From Phyllobacteriaceae bacterium (lineage in GTDB: Bacteria > Pseudomonadota > Alphaproteobacteria > Rhizobiales > Ancalomicrobiaceae): DNA of 13,273 bases. The notes under the pieces were generated by a model, which saw only the letters and a program-made list of their open reading frames with translations, had not been told where the DNA came from and ran no database searches. Location: the NCBI GenBank assembly GCA_012517025.1, contig JAAYVT010000080.1:1-13273 (forward strand), written 5' to 3'. The position numbers were made by a program, and so were the translations under genes. Every line of letters starts with the position of its first letter. Within the stretch, counting starts at the first letter, position 1. Of this stretch, positions 1 to 6,845 are shown piece after piece.

Positions 1-455
1 ACCCTGACCCCGAGGATCGAGGCGACGGCGACGATCGCGCCGGCCCGCCGCGCCGTCACCAGCCGCCGCGCCGCTTCCTGCGCCACCAGCCAACAGCCCT
101 TGAGATTGGTGTCGATCACCGCGTCCCAATCGGCCTCGCTCTGGTTGAGGACCGGGCGCTCGACCGCGATCCCGGCATTGGCGACGACGACGTCCGGCAG
201 GCCGACGTCGGTCGTGGCTTTCTCGAAGGCGGCGGCGACGCTCGCCGCGTCGGTGACGTCGAGGGCGAGCGCATGGGCGCGACCGCCCGCCGCCTCGATC
301 TCGGCGACGACCTCGACGAGGCGATCGAGCCGGCGCGCCGTCACGATCACGGTGGCTCCGGCGCCCGCCAGGGTTCCGGCGAAGTGGCGGCCGAGGCCGC
401 TCGAGGCGCCGGTGACGAGCGCCACCCGGCCGGCGAGGGAAAAGGGATCGGCCAT
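1..455 (-). CDS. Short-chain dehydrogenase/reductase (SDR), C-terminus beyond the left edge
   Basis: An NAD(P)-dependent oxidoreductase of the classical SDR family, predicted to be cytosolic and to interconvert a hydroxyl and a keto group. The reading frame opens with MADPFSLAGRVALVTGASSG. It carries the cofactor-binding glycine motif TGASSGLG, then the conserved NAG (in VVVANAGIAV) and the region leading to the catalytic serine (IVAVASILG). The Tyr-x-x-x-Lys pair is expected beyond the window, so about 151 of roughly 250 residues are visible. An ARR tail after the second beta strand fits an NADP preference, but that is inference. The ATG lies two bases after the acyl-CoA dehydrogenase stop (TGACCATG), so the two genes are probably co-transcribed and translationally coupled. 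In such clusters a dehydrogenase of this type often oxidises a hydroxyacyl-CoA intermediate; the substrate is not readable here. Confidence 0.88.
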   Translation of the reverse strand, partial: MADPFSLAGRVALVTGASSGLGRHFAGTLAGAGATVIVTARRLDRLVEVVAEIEAAGGRAHALALDVTDAASVAAAFEKATTDVGLPDVVVANAGIAVERPVLNQSEADWDAVIDTNLKGCWLVAQEAARRLVTARRAGAIVAVASILGVR

Positions 456-457
456 GG

Positions 458-1651
458 TCACACCGCCTCGCGCCGAGAGGTCGCGACCTCGGTCCGCCCG
501 GAGACGAGCTTGCGCCCCATCGACCAGCGATGGACCTCGCTCGGACCGTCGTAGATGCGGAAGGCCCGCATGTCGGCGAAGATGCGGGCGACCACCGTCT
601 CGTGGGTGACGCCCTGGCCGCCGAGGATCTGTACCGAGCGGTCGACCACCCGCCATTCGGCCTCGGAACAGACGACCTTGGCGCGGCTCGATTCGAAGTT
701 GCAGCGCTCGCCCTGATCGAGCAGCCACGCGGTGTGCCAGATGTGGAGGCGGGCGGTCGTGAGGTCCATCTCGTTGTCGGCGAGCATGAAACTGACCCCC
801 TCGTGGTCGCCGAGCGGACGGCCGAAGGCGTGGCGGCGGCGGGCGTGGTCGAGCGCGACGTCGTGGGCGCGCCGGGCCTGGCCGAGCCAGCGCATGCAAT
901 CGGTGAGGCGGGCCGGCGCCAGCCGCACCTGGGCGTAACGGAAGCCCTTGCCGATCTCGCCGAGCACGTCGCTCGCCGGGATCCGCACGCCGGAGAAGCG
1001 GACGACGCCGTGGCCACCGGTGAAGCAGGTGTCGAGCGCATCCATGGTGCGCACCACCTCGATGCCGGGCCGGTCCATGTCGGTCAGGAACATGGTGGCG
1101 CTGCCGTCCTCCATGCGCGCCATGACGATGGCGACGCCGGCTCCCTCGGCCCCGGTGATCAGCCATTTGAGGCCGTCGATCACATAGTCGTCGCCGTCGC
1201 GGCGGGCGGTCGTGGCGAGCATGCCGGGATCGGCGCCGGCGCCGGGCGGCGGCTCGGTCATGGCGAAACAGGAGCGCAGCCGGCCCTCGACCATCGGACG
1301 CAGCCAACGCTCCTTCTGCGCCTCGGAGGCGACCGCCTCGAGCAGATGGACGTTGCCTTCGTCGGGGGCGTGAATGTTGAGCGCGGTCGGGCCGAGCGGC
1401 GAATAGCCGGCCTCCTCGAAGACGATCGCCTTTTCGACATGGGTCAGGCCGAGGCCGCCGTAATGGCGCGAGGCATGCGGCGTCAGCAGGCCGGCGGCGC
1501 GGGCGCGAGCGACGAGTTCGTCGCGCAGCGCTTCCGAGGGACCGTGGGCGGTCTGGCGCGAATCGCCTTCGAAAGGGACGACCTCGTCGGCGACGAAGCG
1601 GCGGGTGCGCTCGCGCAGATCGATGAGGTCGGGGGTGAGGGAGAAGTCCAT
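458..1651 (-). CDS. Acyl-CoA dehydrogenase family protein (ACAD10/11-like)
   Basis: A 397-residue FAD flavoenzyme predicted to introduce an alpha-beta double bond into an acyl-CoA ester. Domain order is normal: N-terminal helical domain (1-120), beta domain with the flavin-contact stretch AMTEPPPGAGADPG (130-143), and C-terminal helical domain with RHAFGRPLGDHEGVSFMLAD (273-292) and QILGGQG (341-347). The C-terminal signature reads RIYDGPSEVHR (366-375). The position that is the catalytic glutamate in medium-chain enzymes (YEGTS type) is Asp368 here, as I recall for the ACAD10/ACAD11 branch. The start chosen is the ATG at 1651: the protein then begins MDFSLTPDL, as usual for the family, and GGAG lies 6 bases upstream. 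A longer in-frame extension reads through other genes' antisense and is not real. It sits between the 82-residue ORF and the partial SDR in a minus-strand cluster with an acyl-CoA ligase, which supports a catabolic role. Confidence 0.93.
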   Translation of the reverse strand: MDFSLTPDLIDLRERTRRFVADEVVPFEGDSRQTAHGPSEALRDELVARARAAGLLTPHASRHYGGLGLTHVEKAIVFEEAGYSPLGPTALNIHAPDEGNVHLLEAVASEAQKERWLRPMVEGRLRSCFAMTEPPPGAGADPGMLATTARRDGDDYVIDGLKWLITGAEGAGVAIVMARMEDGSATMFLTDMDRPGIEVVRTMDALDTCFTGGHGVVRFSGVRIPASDVLGEIGKGFRYAQVRLAPARLTDCMRWLGQARRAHDVALDHARRRHAFGRPLGDHEGVSFMLADNEMDLTTARLHIWHTAWLLDQGERCNFESSRAKVVCSEAEWRVVDRSVQILGGQGVTHETVVARIFADMRAFRIYDGPSEVHRWSMGRKLVSGRTEVATSRREAV

Positions 1652-1703
1652 CGTCGTCTCCGAGCGGTTCGGCGGGAAGTCTTCGGGTCGATCGGCGCGG
1701 CGA

Positions 1704-1952
1704 TCAGGCGTTCGGCGAGGGGGAGGGCGCGTCCGGGTCGACCGCCTCGCATCGCCGCGAGAAGCCGATGCCGCGCGGCCGTTCCTCCGGCAGCGGCCCA
1801 CCCTCGGCGAAGAAGCGCCGCACCTCCGGGCAGAACGGGTCCGGCCCCTCGGCGGGCGGCGGCGGCCACGCCGGCGGGCGGCCGGCCATGGCGGCGCGGG
1901 CCGCGTAGATCGAACGGGCGACGAGCAGCGCGCGGCCGTGGAAGGTGCACAT
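1704..1952 (-). CDS. Small protein of unknown function, 82 residues
   Basis: I do not recognise this protein. It begins MCTFHGRALLVARSIYAARA and is rich in Pro, Ala and Arg, with a PPAWPPPP run near residue 30. It has three cysteines (positions 2, 41 and 68 approximately), no clear signal peptide and no convincing transmembrane segment. Evidence for coding: the frame uses almost only G/C-ending codons like its neighbours, it fills the gap between the cyclase-family gene and the acyl-CoA dehydrogenase on the same strand, and GGAGG lies four bases before the ATG. The stop is 52 bases before the next gene. Against it: any open frame in DNA this GC-rich will look G/C-ending, no known domain is visible, and overlapping open frames exist in the same interval. 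If real, it is probably a co-transcribed accessory protein of the pathway. Confidence 0.5.
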   Translation of the reverse strand: MCTFHGRALLVARSIYAARAAMAGRPPAWPPPPAEGPDPFCPEVRRFFAEGGPLPEERPRGIGFSRRCEAVDPDAPSPSPNA

Positions 1953-1968
1953 GACGCCTCCGGGGGAA

Positions 1969-2034
1969 CGGCGCCGGGGACCGGCGCCGGGAAAAGCCGA
2001 AGTCGTCGCCGGGCGGCGGACCCGCCCGGCGACG
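1969..2034 (-). terminator. Tandem strong hairpins after the cyclase gene; possible terminator or attenuator
   Basis: Directly after the cyclase stop codon (read on the minus strand) comes a perfect 13-bp inverted repeat, 2022-2034 with 2004-2016, around a 5-base loop. A few bases later is a CTTTTC stretch. Then a second perfect 9-bp inverted repeat follows (1981-1989 with 1969-1977, CGGCGCCG-type arms, 3-base loop). The first stem is unusually long and almost entirely G-C. The short T run after it resembles an imperfect intrinsic terminator, but there is no long U tract. It may terminate part of the transcripts, protect the upstream mRNA from 3' decay, or set lower expression for the downstream dehydrogenase genes. 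Confidence 0.55.
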
Positions 2035-2040
2035 GGCGGA

Positions 2041-3000
2041 TCACTTGACGGCGATCGGATTGACCGGCGAGCCGGTGCCGTTGACGACCTTCAGCGGCGC
2101 CGCCGCATAGAGGAAGTCCCAGCGGCCGTCGGCCGAGCAGTCGTCGGAGAGCGCCCTCAGATCGCAGATCTCGGTGAAGGTGACGCCGAGATTGCGCATC
2201 AGCGCGCAGTGCAGCGGCAGCGCCACCCCGCTCACCGGATCGACCGTCACCTCGTTGGCGATGGTGTCGGTGACGAGATTGGGGATCTCCATGTCGCGGA
2301 ACCAGGCGACCAGTTCGGGCGAATAGGTGAGGCCCGGCTCGACGAAGCCGTCGTAGAACTCCTCGCGGCCGTCGCGGAAATAGGTCTCGATCCAGCCGGT
2401 GCGGATCACCAGGATCGAGCGCGGGGTGATCTCGGTGCCCTGGGCGGCGGCCGCCGCGATCAGATCCTGGTGGCTGAAGGTCTCGCCCTTCTCCAGGTTT
2501 TCCTTGCCGCGATGCTTGGCCATGTCGATCAGCACGCCGCGCCCGACGATGCCGCGCTGCGCGATCGGCAACACGCTCGCCTTGGCCATGCCGCCGATGG
2601 TGCTGCGGGCGTCGTAACCGTTGTAGAGCTGGCCGTCGTACCAGACGTGGCCGAGGGCGTCGTATTGGGTCGAGCCCTGCAGGAAGGCCGACATGGCGTC
2701 GTCGGCATAGTGGAGCCCGCCGGCGAAGGTCGGCCCCTTGCCGGAGATCCAGTGGCCCTCGTCGAGGATCTGGTAGCGCTCGGCGCCGCGCCGGCCCGGC
2801 CACACCGGATCGCCGACCGGATTGCCCATCGGCACCTGCAGCGTGAAGACCTTGCCCTTGCGCACCGAGCGCACCGCATCGAGCACTTCGGTGGCGCCGA
2901 GATAGTTGAGCGCGCCGACCTCGTCGTCGGGGCCCCACTTGCCCCAGGTCTTGGGTGCGTCCTTCAGCAGATCGCCGACATAGGGAGCTTCGATCGTCAT
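2041..3000 (-). CDS. Cyclase family protein (kynurenine formamidase-like metal hydrolase)
   Basis: A 319-residue protein of the cyclase superfamily (PF04199), whose characterised members include kynurenine formamidase and isatin hydrolase, metal-dependent enzymes that hydrolyse amide or cyclic imide-like bonds. The metal-site region appears as GSTQYDALGH (109-118). The usual family motif is HxGTHxDxxxH, so the second histidine is replaced by Gln111-112 region while Asp114 and His118 remain. The C-terminal metal and active-site segment LPLHCALMRNLGVTFTEICD (261-280) keeps a His and a Glu. No signal peptide is visible, so it should be cytosolic. The ATG at 3000 is preceded by GGAGAGGAAAC, a good ribosome binding site. 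It sits in a CoA-ester catabolic cluster between an SDR gene and the small ORF and is followed by strong hairpins. Its likely job is hydrolytic ring opening or clearing an amide or lactone intermediate. The exact substrate is unknown. Confidence 0.88.
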   Translation of the reverse strand: MTIEAPYVGDLLKDAPKTWGKWGPDDEVGALNYLGATEVLDAVRSVRKGKVFTLQVPMGNPVGDPVWPGRRGAERYQILDEGHWISGKGPTFAGGLHYADDAMSAFLQGSTQYDALGHVWYDGQLYNGYDARSTIGGMAKASVLPIAQRGIVGRGVLIDMAKHRGKENLEKGETFSHQDLIAAAAAQGTEITPRSILVIRTGWIETYFRDGREEFYDGFVEPGLTYSPELVAWFRDMEIPNLVTDTIANEVTVDPVSGVALPLHCALMRNLGVTFTEICDLRALSDDCSADGRWDFLYAAAPLKVVNGTGSPVNPIAVK

Positions 3001-3111
3001 GTTTCCTCTCCGTGGTCCGTCAGTGGTTGGTCGCGAGCGTCCCTTCGGGGGACGTCTCGGCTCCGCCGGTCGAGCGGCGAATGGATGGACGGGGACGGGA
3101 TCCCCGGTCGC
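3001..3111. other. Intercistronic spacer between SDR and cyclase genes with two hairpins
   Basis: This 111-base gap separates two same-strand genes. It holds a perfect 6-bp stem, CGTCCC (3038-3043) with GGGACG (3049-3054), around a TTCGG-type loop. Nearer the SDR stop, CGGGGA and TCCCCG arms form a second stem around the GGGATCCC palindrome at 3097-3104. Neither is followed by a T run in the direction of transcription, so they look more like mRNA processing or stabilising structures than terminators. The cyclase ribosome binding site lies at the left end of the gap. No promoter hexamers were convincing. Confidence 0.4.
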
Positions 3112-3891
3112 TCACGCCTCGATCGTCTCGAGGCGTCGTTGCAGGCGGTTCATGGCGGCGAGCCAGCAGTCGGTGTCGCTCGCCCGCTGCACCGCGTAGT
3201 CGTGCACCGCGCCGTGCGGCAGGATCAGGAACCGCCCCGCGGCGATCCCCTCCCAGAGCGCGGCGGCGACGTCGTCGGGATCGAGCGCCTGCTTGCGCAA
3301 CAGGAGGTCGGCCGCCGCCCCGGCGTCGTCGAGGAGGCGCGTGCGCACCCCCTGCGGGCACAGGCAGTGAACCGAAAGGCCGCGATGCGCGTAGGTCGCG
3401 GCGAGCCATTCGGCATGCGCCAGCGCGGCGTGTTTGGTCACCGAATAGGGTGCCGAGCCGAGCATGGTGAGGAGGCCCGCCGCTGAAGCCGTGACGACGA
3501 AGCGGCCCTCGCCGCGCTCGAGCCAGGCCGGCAGCAGCGCGCGGGCGGCGCGGACATGCGCCATCACGTTGATTTCCCAGGCGCGCGCCCACACCGGCTC
3601 CGGCGTCTCCGGCCCCGCCCCGGCCATGACGCCGGCATTGGCGCAGAAGACGTCGATCGCGCCGAGACGATCGCGGGCAGAGGCGACGAGCGCGGCGACG
3701 CCCGCCTCGCTCGCCGCGTCGCCGGGGACGGCGACGGCGCCGATCTCTTCCGCCGTGGTGGTCGCGGCGGCGGCATCGAGATCGTTGACGATCACCCGGG
3801 CGCCGGCCCGCGCGAACCGCGCGGCGATCGCGCGGCCGATCCCGTTGCCGGCGCCGGTGACGACGACGCCCGCTCCTTCGAAGCTCTTCAT
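3112..3891 (-). CDS. SDR family NAD(P)-dependent oxidoreductase
   Basis: A complete 259-residue classical SDR predicted to oxidise or reduce a hydroxyl/keto group using NAD(H). Visible landmarks are the cofactor-binding loop TGAGNGIG (12-19), Asp37 at the end of the second strand (VNDLDA), which favours NAD over NADP, the NAG motif (85-87), Ser136 in VVTASAAG, and the catalytic pair Tyr149 and Lys153 in YSVTKHA. The region after the active site (CPQGVRTRLLDDAG) resembles SDRs acting on CoA thioesters or small alcohols, but gives no exact substrate. There is no signal peptide. The ATG at 3891 gives the normal short N-terminus before the Rossmann fold; the ribosome binding site is weak (GGACGAGAC). 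It lies 61 bases downstream of the acyl-CoA ligase, so it is probably the second gene of the operon. The partial SDR at the left edge is a different paralogue. Confidence 0.92.
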   Translation of the reverse strand: MKSFEGAGVVVTGAGNGIGRAIAARFARAGARVIVNDLDAAAATTTAEEIGAVAVPGDAASEAGVAALVASARDRLGAIDVFCANAGVMAGAGPETPEPVWARAWEINVMAHVRAARALLPAWLERGEGRFVVTASAAGLLTMLGSAPYSVTKHAALAHAEWLAATYAHRGLSVHCLCPQGVRTRLLDDAGAAADLLLRKQALDPDDVAAALWEGIAAGRFLILPHGAVHDYAVQRASDTDCWLAAMNRLQRRLETIEA

Positions 3892-3952
3892 GTGTCTCGT
3901 CCGTCCTGTCCGATCGGACGGCGGCGAAGGTTCGCCACCGTGCCTCTCTCCC

Positions 3953-5602
3953 TCAGCCGCGCAGTTGGCGGCGGAGGATCTTGCCGGTGGTGGTCTTGGG
4001 CAGGTCCTCGATCACTTCGATCTCGCGCGGATATTTGTAGGCGGCCAGCCGATCGCGGCAGAAACCGACCAGCTCGTCCGGTGTCGCGATCGCGCCCGGC
4101 TTGAGGCTGACGAAGGCCTTGACCGTCTCGCCGCGATAGGGATCGGCGACCCCGACGACCGCCGCCTCGCGCACCGCCGCGTGTTCGTAGAGGACGTCCT
4201 CGACCTCCCGCGGCCACACCTTGTAGCCGGAGGCGTTGATCTGATCCTTCTTGCGATCGACGATGTAGAACCAGCCGCGATCGTCCATGTAGCCGACATC
4301 GCCGGTGTGGAGCGCCCCGCCGGGGAGCGCGTGGGCGGTCTCCTCGGGCTTCTTCCAATAGCCGGCGACCACCTGCGGACCGGAGGTGACGATCTCGCCG
4401 ATCTCGCCGGCCGGCAGATCCGTTCCGTCCTCGCCGACGATCCGCACGACGGTGCCGAACACCGGCACGCCGACCGAGAGGGCGCCCGAGGCCGGATCGA
4501 CCGGCGCCTCCGCGCCGATCGGCACGCAGTGGGAGGGCGAGGTCGTCTCGGTCAGGCCGTAGACGTTGTGGATGTAGACGCCGAAGCGATCGCGGAAGGC
4601 CTTGGTGATCGCCGGCGGGATCGGCGCGCCGCCCGAGAGGATCGTCTTCAGCGAGGAGAAATCCGTCGTCGCCGCATCGGGATGGTTCATCAGCGCGATG
4701 AAGGCGGTGATGGCGCCGATGGTGAAGGTCGGCCGTTCGGTGGCGATGGTCTCGAGCACCACGGCGGGATCGAACCGGTACATCAGGACGAGCGGCGCGC
4801 CGATCAGCAGCGCCACGCCGACATGGGCGATGAGGCCGGTGATGTGGAAGAGCGGCGCGATGCCGAGCACCACGTCGTCGGCGCCGAGGCCGCACCAGTC
4901 GCGATAGACGGTGCTGTTGAAGACGACGTTGCCGTGGGTGTTCATCGCGCCCTTCGGCGCTCCGGTCGTCCCCGAGGTGTAGGTCAGGAAGGCGACGTCG
5001 GAAGGCGCGAAGGCGACCGGCGGCGGCACCGCGCCGCGATGGCGCGCCAGAAGATCGGCGAGCGCGATCGTCCCGGGATGGCTCTGCCGCTCGACCCCGG
5101 CGAAGACGCGGGCGTCGTCGCGGCCGCGATGGTCGAGTTCCGAGGTGGTGATCACGGTGCGCACCGCGGTTCCCGGCACCACCGAGGCGGCGACGTCGCG
5201 CCACAGACCCTCGAGGCAGACCAGCACCGAGGCGCCGGAATCGGTCAAGAGCAGCTCGAGTTCGCGCTGACGGTTCATCGGGTTGATCGACACCGCGACG
5301 CCGCCCGCCTTCCAGGTGCCGACCAGCGCCAGAACGAACTGCGGCACGTTCTGCAGATAGAGCGCGACACGGTCGCCGCGGACGAGGCCGGCGTCGAGGA
5401 GACCGGCGGCGAAGGCGTCGGTCAGGCCGTCGAGTTCGCGATAGGTGAGGCGTCCGCCGAAATAGCGGATCGCGTCGCCGTCCGGATTGCGCGCGACGGA
5501 GGCGCGGAACATGGCGAGCGCGTCGTCGGATTCGGGCGTGATCTCGGCCGGACGGCCTGGGGCATAGTTCGCGAGCCAGGGCTTCTCGTCGTAGATGCTC
5601 AT
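3953..5602 (-). CDS. AMP-binding acyl-CoA ligase (class I adenylate-forming enzyme)
   Basis: A 549-residue ATP-dependent acid-CoA ligase. It adenylates a carboxylic acid and then transfers the acyl group to CoA, the activation step of the pathway. Motifs in order: the phosphate-binding loop TYTSGTTGAPKG (207-218), YGLTETT (348-354), the hinge and CoA-site stretch LHTGDVGYMD (431-440) and VDRKKDQINASGYKVWPREVE (central residues RKKD 450-453), and the C-terminal PKTTTGKILRRQ with catalytic Lys541. Length and spacing are normal for the long-chain fatty acid, cyclohexanecarboxylate or aryl-CoA ligase branch. The substrate cannot be assigned by eye. The ATG at 5602 follows GAGGAAA at a suitable distance. 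It is the first gene of the minus-strand cluster, immediately downstream of a 388-base regulatory-looking region, with an AraC-family regulator gene beyond. A cyclohexanecarboxylate-type (AliA-like) role is possible but unproven. Confidence 0.93.
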   Translation of the reverse strand: MSIYDEKPWLANYAPGRPAEITPESDDALAMFRASVARNPDGDAIRYFGGRLTYRELDGLTDAFAAGLLDAGLVRGDRVALYLQNVPQFVLALVGTWKAGGVAVSINPMNRQRELELLLTDSGASVLVCLEGLWRDVAASVVPGTAVRTVITTSELDHRGRDDARVFAGVERQSHPGTIALADLLARHRGAVPPPVAFAPSDVAFLTYTSGTTGAPKGAMNTHGNVVFNSTVYRDWCGLGADDVVLGIAPLFHITGLIAHVGVALLIGAPLVLMYRFDPAVVLETIATERPTFTIGAITAFIALMNHPDAATTDFSSLKTILSGGAPIPPAITKAFRDRFGVYIHNVYGLTETTSPSHCVPIGAEAPVDPASGALSVGVPVFGTVVRIVGEDGTDLPAGEIGEIVTSGPQVVAGYWKKPEETAHALPGGALHTGDVGYMDDRGWFYIVDRKKDQINASGYKVWPREVEDVLYEHAAVREAAVVGVADPYRGETVKAFVSLKPGAIATPDELVGFCRDRLAAYKYPREIEVIEDLPKTTTGKILRRQLRG

Positions 5603-5990
5603 GCGGGGTTTCCTCGGTCGAGAGGTGGAGCGGGGCCGCCATTCATGACGTCGGCACGTCGAGACGTTTCGACGAAGCGTCTTCGTCGATCTCTCGTTCG
5701 ATCGACACGTGCCGTTGTGTGTCTATTCTTCTCGATCGTCACGATACGTGTTTCGACGAATAAGAAAACAGCCGAGAGAAAGTGGAGGATGGGTCGGCGA
5801 TCGTTTCGAGATAGTCGTGATGCGATCGATCGAATTCGCACGAATACGAGGGAAAACTCGACGTTTCGGCGTGGGAAAGCACGCGCGCGGGCATCGGCCG
5901 GCGACGTCGGGGGGTCCGATCACGACGAGGGAGTGGCGGGGAGGGGGGGGCTTCGCCCCGACCGCCGTTTCGAATCCGCGCGGGAAAGGA
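5603..5990. promoter_or_regulatory. Non-coding region upstream of the catabolic cluster, with inverted and direct repeats
   Basis: This 388-base gap lies between the AraC-family gene end and the acyl-CoA ligase start, both on the minus strand. It is less GC-rich than its surroundings and its open frames use atypical codons, so I read it as non-coding leader and promoter. It should contain the promoter of the ligase-led operon, but no -35/-10 pair is clear enough to place. Repeats are listed separately. A GC hairpin (GGGGC 5947-5951 with GCCCC 5955-5959) near the AraC stop could end the AraC transcript, although it has no T run. Confidence 0.6.
5669..5689. repeat. 9-bp perfect inverted repeat, candidate operator or leader hairpin
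   Basis: Arms TCGACGAAG (5669-5677) and CTTCGTCGA (5681-5689) are perfect complements around CGT. It is nested inside a wider 8-bp inverted repeat, CGGCACGT (5652-5659) with ACGTGCCG (5707-5714). The string GTTTCGACGAA at 5666-5676 recurs exactly at 5750-5760, and its core TTCGACGAA is itself a near-perfect dyad. The site lies 67-87 bases upstream of the ligase ATG, where an operator or leader structure would sit. Which regulator binds, if any, is unknown; AraC proteins usually prefer direct repeats. Confidence 0.45.
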
Positions 5991-6845
5991 TCAGGCGGTC
6001 TTGCGATAGACCCGCGGCGAACATCCGACCGCCCGGTGGAACAGCGCGCCGAACTGGCTGCTGCCCTTGAAGCCGCAGGCCGCGGCGACGTCGGCGACCG
6101 CCAGATCGGTTTCGGCGAGCAGGCTCTGCGCCAGCGCGACGCGCTGGTTGAGCACGAATTGATAGGGCGCCAGACCGAAGCTCTGGCGGAAGGCGCGCCC
6201 GAAATGCCCGACCGAGAGCCCGGCGATCTCGGCCATCTCCTCGACGCGGATGCTGCGGCCGAGGGACTCGCGCACATGCGCCTCGATGCGACGGCGCACG
6301 CTCGGCGACAGCCCGGTCGGATCGTCGCCGGCTCGCTCGGCTCGGCAATATTTCCACTGGAAGTAGTCTTGAACCGATTCGAGAAGCGGCGGCAGTGCCG
6401 GCGCGGCGGCCGAGCCCTCGCGCAGGATCATCGCCACCGTGGTCGCATATTGCCACAGGACCGGATCGCGGAAGGGCGAGGTCAGCCCGGCGGCGCGCTC
6501 GGCGGCGACCTCGAAGTCGGGGCCGAGATAGATCTGCAGCATCTCGAAATTGCCGGTGAAGCGCCAATCGCATTCGAAGCCGGGTTCGAGCAAGATGGCG
6601 GTGCCGCGCACCGCGCCGCGCCACACCGAACGCCCGCCGACGATCTGTTCGAGATTGGAATCGCCGCGCAGCGACACGGCGAGAAAGCGGCGGCGATGGC
6701 CGTCGAAGAGCCTGAGGCGCGGCGTCTGCCGCCAAAGCGCGGCACTGGGGCCGGGGCGATCGAGCGGGGCCGATCGCATCAGAGGAGCTGTGTCGGCGAA
6801 GCGTCGAACCGCATCCACGGTCTGCTCCAGATCGAGGTCCTTCAC
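5991..6845 (-). CDS. AraC family transcriptional regulator
   Basis: A 284-residue DNA-binding regulator. The C-terminal 100 residues form the AraC/XylS double helix-turn-helix: first HTH near 200-221 (IRVEEMAEIAGLSVGHFGRAF) and second near 248-270 (LAVADVAAACGFKGSSQFGALF), ending in CSPRVYRKTA. The N-terminal ~170 residues are a cupin-like sensing half with no residue that identifies the ligand. The start is assigned to GTG at 6845 because GGGAGG lies nine bases upstream. The open frame continues 90 codons further upstream, but that extension has low-quality, Arg/Pro-rich content and no better ribosome site. The gene is on the same strand as, and directly upstream of, the acyl-CoA ligase cluster, so activation of that cluster in response to the pathway substrate is the likely role (inference). 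Confidence 0.9.
   Translation of the reverse strand: MKDLDLEQTVDAVRRFADTAPLMRSAPLDRPGPSAALWRQTPRLRLFDGHRRRFLAVSLRGDSNLEQIVGGRSVWRGAVRGTAILLEPGFECDWRFTGNFEMLQIYLGPDFEVAAERAAGLTSPFRDPVLWQYATTVAMILREGSAAAPALPPLLESVQDYFQWKYCRAERAGDDPTGLSPSVRRRIEAHVRESLGRSIRVEEMAEIAGLSVGHFGRAFRQSFGLAPYQFVLNQRVALAQSLLAETDLAVADVAAACGFKGSSQFGALFHRAVGCSPRVYRKTA

Noticed and set aside
458..2938. A single 826-residue minus-strand open frame containing the acyl-CoA dehydrogenase
   Set aside because: Only the C-terminal 397 residues are dehydrogenase; the rest is Arg/Pro-rich out-of-frame translation of the cyclase gene and spacer. The ATG at 1651 has a ribosome site and the family's normal N-terminus.
3908..3919. 12-bp palindrome GTCCGATCGGAC between the ligase and the SDR as an operator
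   Set aside because: It lies inside an operon gap of 61 bases with no promoter evidence; short GC palindromes of this type are expected by chance in such DNA.
5599..5841. 80-residue minus-strand frame whose stop overlaps the ligase ATG (ATGA), suggesting a coupled leader gene
   Set aside because: It uses many CGA, AGA and A/T-ending codons unlike the neighbours, contains the operator-like repeats and has no clear ribosome site, so it is probably leader DNA open by chance.
3464..6070. 868-residue plus-strand open frame
   Set aside because: Antisense to the SDR and acyl-CoA ligase and spanning the non-coding leader; no domain, skewed composition typical of GC-rich shadows.
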